Below are positions 21,957 through 32,117 of a stretch of 64,000 nucleotides of DNA, piece by piece. Each line of letters starts with the position of its first letter. Position 1 is the stretch's first letter. The stretch spans positions 1 to 64,000 of the forward strand of contig JAQGDQ010000407.1 in NCBI GenBank assembly GCA_030141605.1, in the 5' to 3' direction. The notes under the pieces were generated by a model. That model was not told where the DNA came from. It did no database searches and saw only the letters and a program-made list of their open reading frames with translations. This DNA is from Tubiluchus corallicola. Lineage: Eukaryota; Priapulida; Priapulimorpha; Priapulimorphida; Tubiluchidae. The translations under genes and the position numbers were made by a program.

Positions 21957-22525
21957 GCTGACGTAAATATTGCGTAAGCAAAGGACCAAATATTCAAAGA
22001 AATGACTTCAAAGTTGTCAAAGTTATGTGCAAAAACTAACAGCACTGTTCAGTTAACAACTAGACCAGTAAAAAATGGGCATTAATGCTTATAAAGAGCA
22101 AATCAAAACTTCAATAAGCCAAGAAAGTGAGCATACGCCACCAGGTAAATGTTACAACCATGCAAAGTGAACATCAACAATTTCTGTACAACATTATAAT
22201 CACTATACTACAGGCTGATTTACTAATCTTTTCTGGGTCAAATTATTATTGCCAGCCAGTGAATAAAACTATCTATGCTTGCTGGCCGTAAGGCTATGTG
22301 CAAAACAAGTTCTATTAGCACTACCCTGGCTTCTCTACACGTATGTAAAGCTAGCACAAAATTTAAGCAAAACGAAACTGTACTAAATGCAACGTGAAAA
22401 ATACCAAATTTATGTTTGCATCGGAATATAATTTCCGCAATAGGTTCAAGAAAACTACTTGTTCAAAATGCCTCTCCCTAATTTAAAGGCTTATACAAGG
22501 CACAGAGTAAAAAGCAGTTATATAA
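21957..22525 (-). other. Retrotransposon 5' leader between primer-binding site and gag
   Basis: About 570 bp of A-rich leader with no significant ORF. It presumably contains packaging and dimerisation signals, which cannot be read from sequence alone. Confidence 0.55.
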
Positions 22526-22543
22526 GACCATAAGCTGCCACCA
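22526..22543 (-). promoter_or_regulatory. Candidate tRNA primer-binding site
   Basis: Two bases inside the 5' LTR on the minus strand is TGGTGGCAGCTTATGGTC. It begins TGG, the complement of a tRNA CCA end, at the expected position. I cannot name the matching tRNA with confidence. Confidence 0.6.
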
Positions 22544-22545
22544 CT

Positions 22546-23723
22546 TGTGACGCCATGTCTATAGGTTACGTACTCTGAGTCTCAATGTCTTGAAAAGCAG
22601 GCACGACCGCCCTATAAACGAGGTGTAACACGTGGTTCTGGGGTTCTATAGTGTTAGATAATTTACTATTAGAATCCTGGAGTCGGGCTAAGGCATTGTT
22701 GTTTCATACGGGGGCACGCGGAACCCGAGCCTAGGAGTCTTAATTAGCTAGTAATATTCGATGGTAGATAGAATACCAAACCAACTATTAAGCTGTATAT
22801 AACAAAATTTAATTGATTACTACTTTAACCCGGAGAAAAGAAATAGTTAACAATAACAATTAATCACAGTACAGCAAATATATTCTCTAGACTAATAATA
22901 GAGAAGGGAGGTGTTAGTGGGGGTAGCACGTGCAAATGATGACGCACTCTCGATGACGGCAATCCAACGATGACCATATAGAAACGGAATTATGCTAGCT
23001 AGCAAACGCTGAGCAAAAGTACAAAAGTCTTGTCTTACCAGACACTCCATGAACATTGTGTGAAACGGCAGCTGCTAACCTGTGGGGTAACATCCATGGA
23101 TTTACCACTATGGTTTGCTCCACCAACAATGGACTGTCCACCATAAACTTTAGCGCAGGTTTTCACGACTCCTCGGATAATGACGGTAACGGTAGCCACC
23201 TCATCAAACCAAAACAACGTACTCAACATAGACCCGTTAGCACTGTAAGCAATGGCTGTTGACAAAAGAAATAGTGACGTCTACTGCACTATAACACCGA
23301 CGATGCTAATCGACATTTTTGACTGTCTTTTCACAGACATGTGAAAATCAGACGATGGTCATTTTACGTGACCTAGGCCTTTCAACAACGGCCGACTGAC
23401 TGCCAGGTTGCACGTCTCAGACTATAGCTGTAACGTATGTATCATGTACACTTCATACCTGTACGGGTTTCACACATTTGAAATAAGCCGCGAGTATTGC
23501 AGGTATTGCAGAACACAACCACATGACGAGGGGGGTGTTAGTAGGACTCCTACACTACTACACTAATTACGCTAACAATACAGTACTACTATAGTGACTA
23601 ATTTAATGTAAGCAAATTACACTAGCAAGTGCTACCGCTATCACTATAAAGAACTTGACTGTGAAATGAAAAGGTGACAAACAAGTAAACAAAAATATCG
23701 TAAATAATAGATGGTTTGTCACA
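22546..23723 (-). repeat. 5' LTR of the Gmr1-type element
   Basis: 1178 bp, the upstream LTR on the minus strand, near-identical to 15503-16680. It should contain the promoter and R region; I do not see an unambiguous TATA box at a defined start. Confidence 0.95.
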
Positions 23724-24026
23724 ATTGTATTGTATTGTATTGTATTGTATTGTATTGTATTGTATTGTATTGTATTGTATTGTATTGTATTGTATTGTAT
23801 TGTATTGTATTGTATTGTATTGTATTGTATTGTATTGTATTGTATTGTATTGTATTGTATTGTATTGTATTGTATTGTATTGTATTGTATTGTATTGTAT
23901 TGTATTGTATTGTATTGTATTGTATTGTATTGTATTGTATTGTATTGTATTGTATTGTATTGTATTGTATTGTATTGTATTGTATTGTATTGTATTGTAT
24001 TGTATTGTATTGTATTGTATTGTATT
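23724..24026. repeat. (ATTGT)n perfect pentanucleotide array, about 60 units
   Basis: Uninterrupted ATTGT units start at the exact LTR edge and grade into TTGGA units at 24027-24061. All three plus-strand frames are open (Y-C-I-V-L periodicity) only because the unit contains no stop in any phase; these are not genes. Confidence 0.97.
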
Positions 24027-24137
24027 GGATGAGTTTGGATTGGATTGGATTGGATTGGATTAGGTTATTGGTTTATTTATTTCATTTGCATAGTATGCCT
24101 ACTAAGTCAGTTTTGCTAATACATTTAACAACGGCAT

Positions 24138-25087
24138 CCAGAAAATATATTACTTGCAAATTTTTTAATTAAACAAAAATTACAAGTCAAAAAGGCAAAA
24201 AAATCAACAGAATAACAATAAATATATACCTCTCATCATAAGAAAAAGTTTGTTGTAAGATTTATGTTTAACTTTTTCTGAATGTGATGTATAAAAATAT
24301 ATTTCCATAACAAAAAATGATATTTTCCAAAATTTTGTGTTTTAAACGAAAAGGAAACCCACTTTTTGCTATTTCTACATGACATAGAAAAATTGTTTTA
24401 TGTGGTTTCTTTCCATTTCAGTCATTTTATGAAAGCCAGGCCGGATTTGGTCAATAGTTGAATTAATTTCGTTTTGCTGAAATTAACCCATTCTAGAAGC
24501 AAAACTTTTTTCAGTTCAGGAACATCTGCACCTTATACACCTGCGTGATACACTTGCTGAAATATGTTCTCCTATTAGCAAAAAAGACTAAGTCATGGCT
24601 GTTTTTTTAAGTTGTGTTGATAAAAATTGAGTTTTTTTCATCAAAAGCTAAGTTTTTTTCATGTAAAGCAGTAAATTTAAAAAAAATACGGTTTCTTTTT
24701 TATTGGAAAAAGATGCAATAATAGATATAAGAATTGAATTTTTAAAAAGTTCATAAAATTATAACAAAAACTTAGGACTAAATTCTTTCTCTAGTGTATT
24801 TGCTAGAACTCAATTTGCACAAAATGAAATTAATTCAGCTATTGGCAAAAAAGGTGGGCTTCTTTTTCGTTTTAAACAGTAAATTTTGGAAAAAATTTCT
24901 TTTTCTTTGTTATGGAAACATATACGTCACATTGTCGAAATGTTCAGAAAATTTAAAAAAAAATCTTACCCCTACCTTTTTTCTCGTTTATGACAAGTAT
25001 ATATATTCGTTGTTATTCTGCTATTTTTTGTCTTTTTGACTTGTAATTTTTGTTTTATTAAAAAATTTGCAGATAATTTTTTTCTGG
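24138..25087. mobile_element. Foldback element with long terminal inverted repeats (about 950 bp)
   Basis: The left end ccagaaaatatattacttgc and following about 270 bp match, with roughly 80-85 percent identity by eye, the reverse complement of the right end (ctgg at 25084-25087 inward). Shared blocks include aaacaaaaattacaagtcaa, tttccataacaaa and gttttaaacgaaaa. The central part is less palindromic. No coding capacity and no clear target duplication. A non-autonomous foldback DNA transposon is the likely explanation. Confidence 0.75.
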
Positions 25088-25182
25088 ACCACGCTACTAA
25101 AAACCGAAATCATGGAATTAGGCCCAGTTCTTAGAAAATATGCAGAACAATAAATAATGCCACTAGCAAGCTAAAGTAAACA

Positions 25183-25190
25183 TAATAATA

Positions 25191-25262
<72 letters not shown>

Positions 25263-25265
25263 GTA

Positions 25266-25328
<63 letters not shown>

Positions 25329-25346
25329 GTAATAATAATAATAGCA

Positions 25347-25377
<31 letters not shown>

Positions 25378-25378
25378 T
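25183..25378. repeat. (AAT)n trinucleotide microsatellite
   Basis: About 195 bp of AAT/TAA triplets with a few AGT and AGC interruptions. Poly-Tyr and poly-Ile minus-strand frames are artefacts. Confidence 0.96.
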
Positions 25379-26589
25379 CACATTGTAAATGAACTTGAGC
25401 GATAATACGGTACAAAACAGATGGTCAAATTACTTGCGCAATGTAATAGAAGAAAAGGCTTTGATGTTCATGAAAATAAGTGAAATTTCAGAATTAATTA
25501 AATTTAGCCAGGCAGGCGCAAAAATTTTTTGTGCTAATCCTGTAAAGCTCCATTAGTTCCTTTAGTTGTAATAAAATGGTATGTTCAAACGCTCTGGAAT
25601 AGAATGACACTCTGGTATATAACGGCAAAAAGGTTGCAAGCATAAACACCTTGTGCAAGAATAATCTAAGGTCTTCATTTGGCTATTTACAAATAAAGCA
25701 ACAATCTCGATTTAGTGTCGTCTCAGTGTTGGCTTATCTCTCGCTTCACAGAATTCAAAAAAGTGGAAATCAAGTGGAAACCATTTTCGACCGCCTTTTC
25801 CATGTGCTCCCCCTACAAAATATTTAATTGTACCTTAACAATGATACCTTTTAGGGTATAAATGAAAAAAGTTGCATTAGCGGCAGACTTAATTAACCCA
25901 AATACGTCTCTGTAGCCTATAAACATATAAGTAAGTAAGTCGCGAGAGTCACGTCCCCACCCCGGGGACACGTGTAAAAGAAACAAAAATAGTAATGATT
26001 CTCTCTGATCAGTGCGACAGCACCTCTGATAAATAAGGCCATATATACATATATGCCAGCAACAGTGCATATATATACATATCTCATTATTTATTACGGT
26101 GATATCTCACTAATTATTATCGCTCTAATTGCAAGGAATACAGTTAGACCAAGAAGATCTAATTAACTTAATCTAGGCGAACGTGTCTGATATAGATTGA
26201 TTTCACTAATTTTGTGAAGCTTACAGAGTAATTAGGTGATAGACAGCAAGACACAGTCCTCGGGACGCTCTGTATTTTGGCAATGAGAAATCGGTTCGAT
26301 GCGCTCATTTGGCGACAGATTCATTCAATTTTATTTCGTAAGAAAAAACTGTATTATATAACAAACTGCTGTAAATGATGACGAACAACCTTTGCCTTTA
26401 AGAACATGGAAAGTTAGTTAGTACAATTATTAGATTACTATCTCCAATGTATACTGACAGAATGGTGAACCTATTCTCTTTTTTAATGAAAACTGCGTCC
26501 AGTAAACTAAACTGTGCTTTCTTTCTTATCTCTGTTCGATAAAATATCATAAAGCTACATAAAACTAAAATCTGCAAATAGGGATTAAG
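25379..26589. other. Non-coding spacer
   Basis: No gene recognised. An 85-codon minus-strand frame at 25813-26070 has no known motif and no supporting context, so it is left uncalled. Confidence 0.45.
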
Positions 26590-26591
26590 AA

Positions 26592-26672
26592 AATTGGTCA
26601 GCCTGCATACTTGAAACACGGCAGTTAAGCAGCATCAAGCTTTGTTAGTAAATGGATGGGTAATGTTTTGTG
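26592..26672 (+). mobile_element. 5S-rRNA-derived SINE-like sequence, copy 1
   Basis: The segment gcagttaagcagcatcaagc followed by tttgttagtaaatggatggg aligns with the internal promoter of 5S rRNA: box A aagctaagcag, intermediate element ggcctggttagta, box C ttggatggga. Its 5' part (aattggtca..ctt) resembles the second copy at about 56.07 kb rather than true 5S, suggesting a shared retroposon family (SINE3-like) and not a working 5S gene. Confidence 0.55.
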
Positions 26673-26681
26673 AATGACAAT

Positions 26682-27042
26682 TGTAATGGCCCGCGCATAC
26701 AGGGGCAGACCATAGGGGCCAATTAATGGCAATCGCTGCTAAGTTCGATTAGTTCCTTGGCCGACCTAGGGGTACTAACCGACTGCCCACTAAAGAAACA
26801 GACAATAGCTGAGCGTAGGCAGACTCTACGGGGGCTTACACGTTCAACCCAACCCGGGGGGGGGGCTAACATTCCCTAAACTAACAAATAGTACTACGTA
26901 GTTGAATGTAACAATCTAGAAACAATTTACACTTAGTGCATATAAGTAAAGAAAATTTGGTGTCAAAATACGAAAATAAAGCTTAATGTTTATCTGCAAG
27001 TTAAAGTACGGCTCTATGATTTAACCTGGGTCGGTCCTTACA
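26682..27042. mobile_element. Probable solo LTR (361 bp)
   Basis: It begins TGTAATGGCCCG and ends GGTCCTTACA, giving TGTAA..TTACA inverted ends. The five flanking bases acaat (left) and accat (right) could be a target duplication with one change. An AATAAA occurs at about 26974. It is GC-richer than the surroundings, with a G-run near 26858. No second LTR or coding region is nearby. Orientation is unknown. Confidence 0.4.
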
Positions 27043-27893
27043 ACCATCACTATGCTTTCCAGAAAGGTAGACATTAAAAAAACCTTAGTATTTTAATTTA
27101 ATACAGGCCAGTTTAAAAAACTGTGAAAAGCTTCGGAACTGTTCCGTAAAATGGCTATGTGTATTTCTAACGTGCAAATTTTTATTTTTAACCTAATCAT
27201 TTCTTTGTTCGGCGGTAGTAATACAAATTTGCCGGATATTAGCACGAAAATAATGTGACAAAGTTATAATACACGTGAACGCTACAAATATTTGTAATAA
27301 ACGAAGTTTGGTCATGAACGTTATTTTGATGATTTTTTTAAAGGGGCACAGTAACAGTAATGATAATTTTCATAAATTGTTATGCAGTAGTTGCTGTGTT
27401 AGTCTGCAACTGGCCTATTCAGTTGCTCATAAATGTTATTATGAGCTACCTAATTCATAAAACACCTAATGCATTATGCAACAATAATTTTGTACATTAA
27501 TCATACTACGTTCAAATTATTATATTCATTGATTAATCAAAACGCATTGGATAAAGTGCTAATGGTAAGGTAACTGAGTGAACGAGTGCTCAGCAGTAGA
27601 GCAATAAAATATAAAAAGGAGGTCGATTCGAGAGAATGTGCACTCTCCATATGCTCTGATGTTAAATCATATCCATTAGCTGTTGAATTGATTACCTATG
27701 GGAACGTGTAAAAGCGTTAAACTTGAATTTTACATCTGCGTTGAGTGGTTAATTAAACTCGAATGTGGAGGTGATCGAACATCAAGTCTTTTCAAACTTA
27801 TCCTCTAAAATAGGAATTATAGGCTGAAGTGAATCGATTAACTCTAGATGTCAGTTGCTCTTTATCTTGACAACACCGAAACCAAAATATGTC
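27043..27893. other. Non-coding spacer
   Basis: Nothing recognised beyond A+T-rich unique-looking sequence. Confidence 0.4.
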
Positions 27894-27901
27894 ATCAGGA
27901 C

Positions 27902-28479
27902 CAGGGGCGTCGTGCACCAAAAAAAATTAGGGGGGGGCTGTATAGAATAGCCGAATTTTACTGTTTAAAAACCGTATAATTTTAAATTCCCACACCAGTA
28001 TTTTGCGTGCAAGAAAAACGATTTATTTATTCCCAACTCTCATTTAACTTAAAGCTATAGCAACAGAAATTTAATTAAAATTAAAAATTACTTGACTGTT
28101 GATAATGACTAAATTTTTTCTAAGTGTAAGGAGACGCATCACAATTTAATCAGAGAGAATCGGCTTTCTCATCCAGCTAACACTGCAAGTGTTTATATAG
28201 GAAAGGGGGAAGCAATATCATTGGTCCAGTCCAAGGGGCCAATGGCCAATTACCTAGCGGCATAGCCTCGAGAGCAGAGGTCAGTGCAACAATTAGACAT
28301 TAGATTCAATCAAAATCATACCTATGTATATATATAATCGCATATCATGCCTACAGTGGTAGATTTCACCGTTCCTCAAAATTTTACACCTTATTGGTCT
28401 CATTACAAGCCGCTGAAACCCTTAAAATTATTGGGGGACCAGCTCCCCCCCCCCCCGGCCCCATAGCACGACGCCACTG
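27902..28479. mobile_element. hAT-type MITE (578 bp) with 8-bp target-site duplication
   Basis: The termini caggggcgtcgtgc (left) and gcacgacgccactg (right) are inverted repeats with one mismatch in 14. The exact octamer atcaggac flanks both sides (27894-27901 and 28480-28487). An 8-bp duplication with CAG-type ends is diagnostic of hAT transposons. Interior G-run and C-run near each end extend the inverted structure. No ORF, so non-autonomous. Confidence 0.9.
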
Positions 28480-28729
28480 ATCAGGACTGGACACAGGGGG
28501 ATACATGTAGTTAAGCTCATTAACTCAGTTATCAAGTGGTTGTTACAAAATAAAAGCGATGTAAATTTCGACAAATGTATCAATAATCTTCATATAAATC
28601 AAAGTTTCTGTGAGAAAATAAAGAAAGCTTTGAGAACGCATTATATTTAGAAACGCAAAACCTTGAAAAATATATTACGGTATACTGAGAGAATATGTAT
28701 AGAGTAGTTTATACATCACTTATATAGCC

Positions 28730-29847
28730 TAAAATATCTCTTAGAGATTACTTTGGCCTTTTAATGAAATGTCTTTGTTTGGCAGAACAGTGTAAAAATA
28801 CCACCCTTGATGTTTGCTCTGTTACTTTCGTGCTTGTACAGTATTGAGGTTTTTAGCTGACCTTGCTTTCACATGTTAAGTTAGAATAACTTAGAGTCTC
28901 TTTACAGTTTTAAAAATTTATCACAAAGGCAGTTGACAAGATTTCTCAACTAGATTTTACTAATGCAATCAGTGGTTGTAAAAGTTTTTTTAACTCATTT
29001 AATACACCTCTCTATGGGCACCATTAGTTGCACGCAGCACATCAAGACGGTACTCGATTTTTGCCGTAGCATAGCCTCATCAATGGTGGTGATGGCATCA
29101 GGAATCCGTCTTTTGCTTCAAGTCAGTAATGTCCCGTATCTTTGTTCGAATCACGATATCTTTCACATAACCCCATGGATCTCTTCCATACTTAGTTCTG
29201 TAGTTTCGCTGAATCTGCACACACAATTTTGTCTCAATAAACCATGATAGACACTGTGCCTTCACTTGAGGGATACCCATTTTCAGTTAACAATACCCTT
29301 CTATCAACAGGAGACCTACATAAAACGCAAATTTCAATGTGATCTCAAACTTAAATAAACGCTGAATAAAACAAAACAAATCTGTTAAGATATCTTGTCA
29401 ACTGCCTTTGTAATAAATTTTTAACTTGTAAACAGACTTTGTAGACACCCTATTGAGTAAAAAATGTATTGCAATATAAATACAGGGTTTGTTTTTTTTT
29501 TTTTGTTCTTTACGAGTAAAGCACTTTGCCCCGTCTTACAACTATTTTTACCTGCAACGATCGCATGGCTTGAAACGAGAAGAACAGTTATGAAATGGAG
29601 ACAGCTGTGAAATATGTACAGTTTTAACAAACGCAATCAGATTTGAATTAGTTTCAGCGATGTAGACTTGCACTATGTATATTTCAAAACGCGGACAGAG
29701 CTTAGTCACATGGTAGAAGTTAACATGTAAAAGCATGGTCAGCTAAAACCTCAAGCACGAAAGTTACAGAGGGCGGCATTTACGCACTGTTATGGCAAAC
29801 TATGACATTTTGTTAAAATGCCAAAGTAATCTCTAAGAAATATTTTA
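28730..29847 (-). mobile_element. Internally deleted DNA transposon with long inverted repeats and transposase remnant
   Basis: The left arm (28730-28943) matches the reverse complement of the right side in two blocks (29700-29847 and 29391-29430). Shared stretches are tcttagagattactttgg, tactttcgtgcttg, ttttagctgacc and caaaggcagttgacaagat. The right arm has about 270 extra bases (29431-29700). On the minus strand 29280-29098 reads as an N-terminal helix-turn-helix (KAQCLSWFIETK...QRNYRTKYGRDP), the type annotated as DUF4817 in mariner-like transposases. In another frame, 29060-28998 reads EYRLDVLRATNGAH and then stop, the usual C-terminus of that family. The catalytic core is missing. Confidence 0.75.
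29098..29280 (-). pseudogene. Transposase N-terminal HTH remnant (DUF4817-type)
   Basis: About 60 codons: an ATG at 29280, then a segment with the K-A-Q-C-x-S-W-F-I-E-T-K and Q-R-N-Y-R-T-K-Y-G-R-D-P pattern of a transposase DNA-binding helix-turn-helix, later degenerate. The C-terminal signature of the same transposase type follows in a different frame 40 bp downstream, so the DDE catalytic domain was deleted. It is not functional. Confidence 0.7.
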
Positions 29848-31060
29848 ACTATTAGAACGACGACTGCCCAAAACAGTACATGCAAGTTGACACAAGGACA
29901 CTGGTCAAAAGTGTCTGGTCAAGCAGATCACAATTTGAAAACGACAGAAGAGAGGTATAAGTAGAGTGGCACTTGGTAAAGCAAAGACTTCTAAAACGCA
30001 AGGCCGAACAATTATAATCCGTCTGACTTCCCTATAGAAAATAAGCGAATGCCTTTTTGTCTTAGCAAAATAATGGTAAACAGGTTTATAATCAATAATG
30101 CACGAACATTCAATAGTGTCTGCTAATATTCTTTGCCGTTCAATAGGCTAGTAGATCTGCTATATTTTCACAACAAAGCTAGTTTAAGTGAAGTTTAAAG
30201 GCAAAACAATGAATGACGGACGTCTATTAATGGGTTTGTGTAAATAGGTTTCTCAGTGAAAATCGCAAGAAATAACTTGGAACAAATTCATCTTTATAAC
30301 TAGTTCATTTATAGTACGAAATAGAAACTTTGATGCAATGGATATTTAATCATCGTAACCTAGACTTCGTAGCAATAGATTGAACGCGGTGAATGCAGCA
30401 GTCGCAAATTCCAAGATGAAAATGTAGAAGAAACACACAAAGCAGACAGACAGCATGTGGCAGACAGTGAAATCATATACACAGTGGAAAAGTGATTCCT
30501 TTTACACTTTTTACAAAAAAACTGTCAAAAACTGCCTACATCTCACTAAAGTCTGATGTCTCCTTGTCTAGGCTGCATCTTGTCTAATGGGTAGAACGAT
30601 AGGTTAAATTTTAGAAAGTTTAAACCAAACTTTAAACGATAGAAAAATTAGAAATCTAGCAAATTGCTTGTTATGTATATTATACAAGTATAATAATTTT
30701 GTAAAAGTTGAATAATTCTGAATTTTTTCAAGATTTGAAAGGTTTTTGTTACTGCTTTTAAGCGTAACTAACTTGGTGTTTTAAACTTAGAGCAGCAGTT
30801 CCACAAATTACCAGGTTTTGCTCATTTTATTAACACTTGGTTAGTTTTACTAGGTTTTTTGATTACTTAGTACCATAGAATTCAACACTATATACGGTGT
30901 ATTCACTTAATACAAAAATCGATAACGCATACGTTACGCTAAAGCTTGAATGACTTGCCAGTGAACCATAGATAATAATATTACGGCAAGCAGAGGATAG
31001 CTTTATTGTTATTAGCAAGGTCATAGATATGAGGAACGCATTGCACTTTTTTCCCGCTGG
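29848..31060. other. Non-coding spacer
   Basis: A+T-rich; no supported ORF, RNA gene or repeat. Confidence 0.4.
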
Positions 31061-31068
31061 CCGTTGGA

Positions 31069-31460
31069 TAGGGTTGAGCATTCTCTACCAGAAAGCGAAT
31101 TCGAATCGAACCAAACTTGTGACTTTCGAATTCGAATCGAACCGAACTTCAGTGTTTCGAATTCAAACCGAATTCGAAGTGAGATTGAAAGATTTTCGAA
31201 CAAGTTTTCGAACCACCAGTGAAAATTAGTCTTTCAAAGATCATGCATATCACTCGATTTTGTTCTGCAATAAAACTACCAGTAATTTGTTTCAAATTGT
31301 GCACAGAAATCACAACAAAATTATGCTAATTGTATGACGTTTCAATCGTTTCAATGGAAAAGAACATTGTGTGACTGAAGTGCTGAATTATTCTAATCTA
31401 CAGTTTTAGGTTCGAATCGAGTTCGAACTCAAAAAACACAATCGAATTCGATTCTCCCTA
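31069..31460. mobile_element. hAT-type MITE (392 bp) with 8-bp target-site duplication
   Basis: It starts TAGGGTTGAGCATTC and ends GAATCG-type inverted sequence attctcccta. The octamer ccgttgga is repeated exactly on both sides (31061-31068 and 31461-31468). Subterminal motif cgaattcgaatcgaacc recurs several times in direct and inverted orientation, typical of hAT subterminal transposase-binding repeats. No coding capacity. Confidence 0.8.
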
Positions 31461-31984
31461 CCGTTGGATCGCGCAGCGTGACACGCGTTCTACTCACACA
31501 GTTTTTCCACCAAAGCACTTGTGGTGTATAAGACGTTCAAAGTGCTTCTGTTTGCCGTATTTGTAAACGTTTTACATCATTGCTACTTGCCAATTAGATT
31601 CTTATTCTTATAAATTAGTAGCAAGTAAATGGCTGTGCCAGTAGCAAAATAAGATTAAGCTTACGCAATTTGCTGTGTCACCTTATTTTTCTAGATTTCA
31701 ATGACGTATTTGTCCTACATTGTAAACTGCAAAACCAGTTTAAAAGGGCCGCTCTACCCTAACGTGTTTGAGAGAGGATTATAGGCAGACTAGTGATAGA
31801 TTTTAATGGCGTAGTCACGCGCCCGAGGAGGAACAAATCTAATATCATTTTCCTCAAAAGTTATTGCAGAGAAGAAGCTATAGATTAGTAAAAAAATGTC
31901 GTGGCCCCAGGAATTCTCTGCTTGGGAAGTGATGTCTGCTTTTTCATCCTAGTGAACGTCTATCCAGACGTCCATCCGTCCCTA

Positions 31985-32117
31985 CCTCCCTCCCTCCCTC
32001 CATCCATCCATCCATCCATCCATCCATCCATCCATCCATCCATCCTTCCATCCATCTATCCAGCCAACTAGCCAGCCAGCCATCTATTTATTTATTTATT
32101 TATTTATTTATTTATTC
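31985..32117. repeat. (CATC)n then (TTTA)n tetranucleotide tracts
   Basis: CTCC/CATC tetranucleotides at 31985-32060 and a TTTA run at 32084-32117. Confidence 0.93.

Larger units (their letters stand above)
15503..23723 (-). mobile_element. Full-length Gmr1-type Ty3/gypsy-superfamily LTR retrotransposon (8221 bp)
   Basis: The element is bounded by two 1178-bp LTRs with tgtgac..gtcaca ends. On the minus strand the order is 5' LTR, primer-binding-site candidate, gag, a single in-frame TAA, pol, a G-rich polypurine tract and 3' LTR. The pol domains run protease, integrase, reverse transcriptase, RNase H. Standard Ty3/gypsy elements have integrase last. This rearranged order defines the Gmr1-like group, first described from cod, Ciona and sea urchin relatives. 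No envelope gene is seen. The LTRs differ at two positions found by eye (15985 and 16480), so insertion is recent. pol is intact, but gag carries a frame-breaking 34-bp duplication, so this copy could not make full Gag without help from other copies. Confidence 0.93.

Noticed and set aside
23711-24172. Open frame of about 150 codons over the ATTGT array
   Set aside because: The pentamer has no stop in any phase; the protein is a pure 5-residue repeat.
25813-26070. 85-codon minus-strand frame
   Set aside because: No motif, A+T-rich non-coding context, likely chance.
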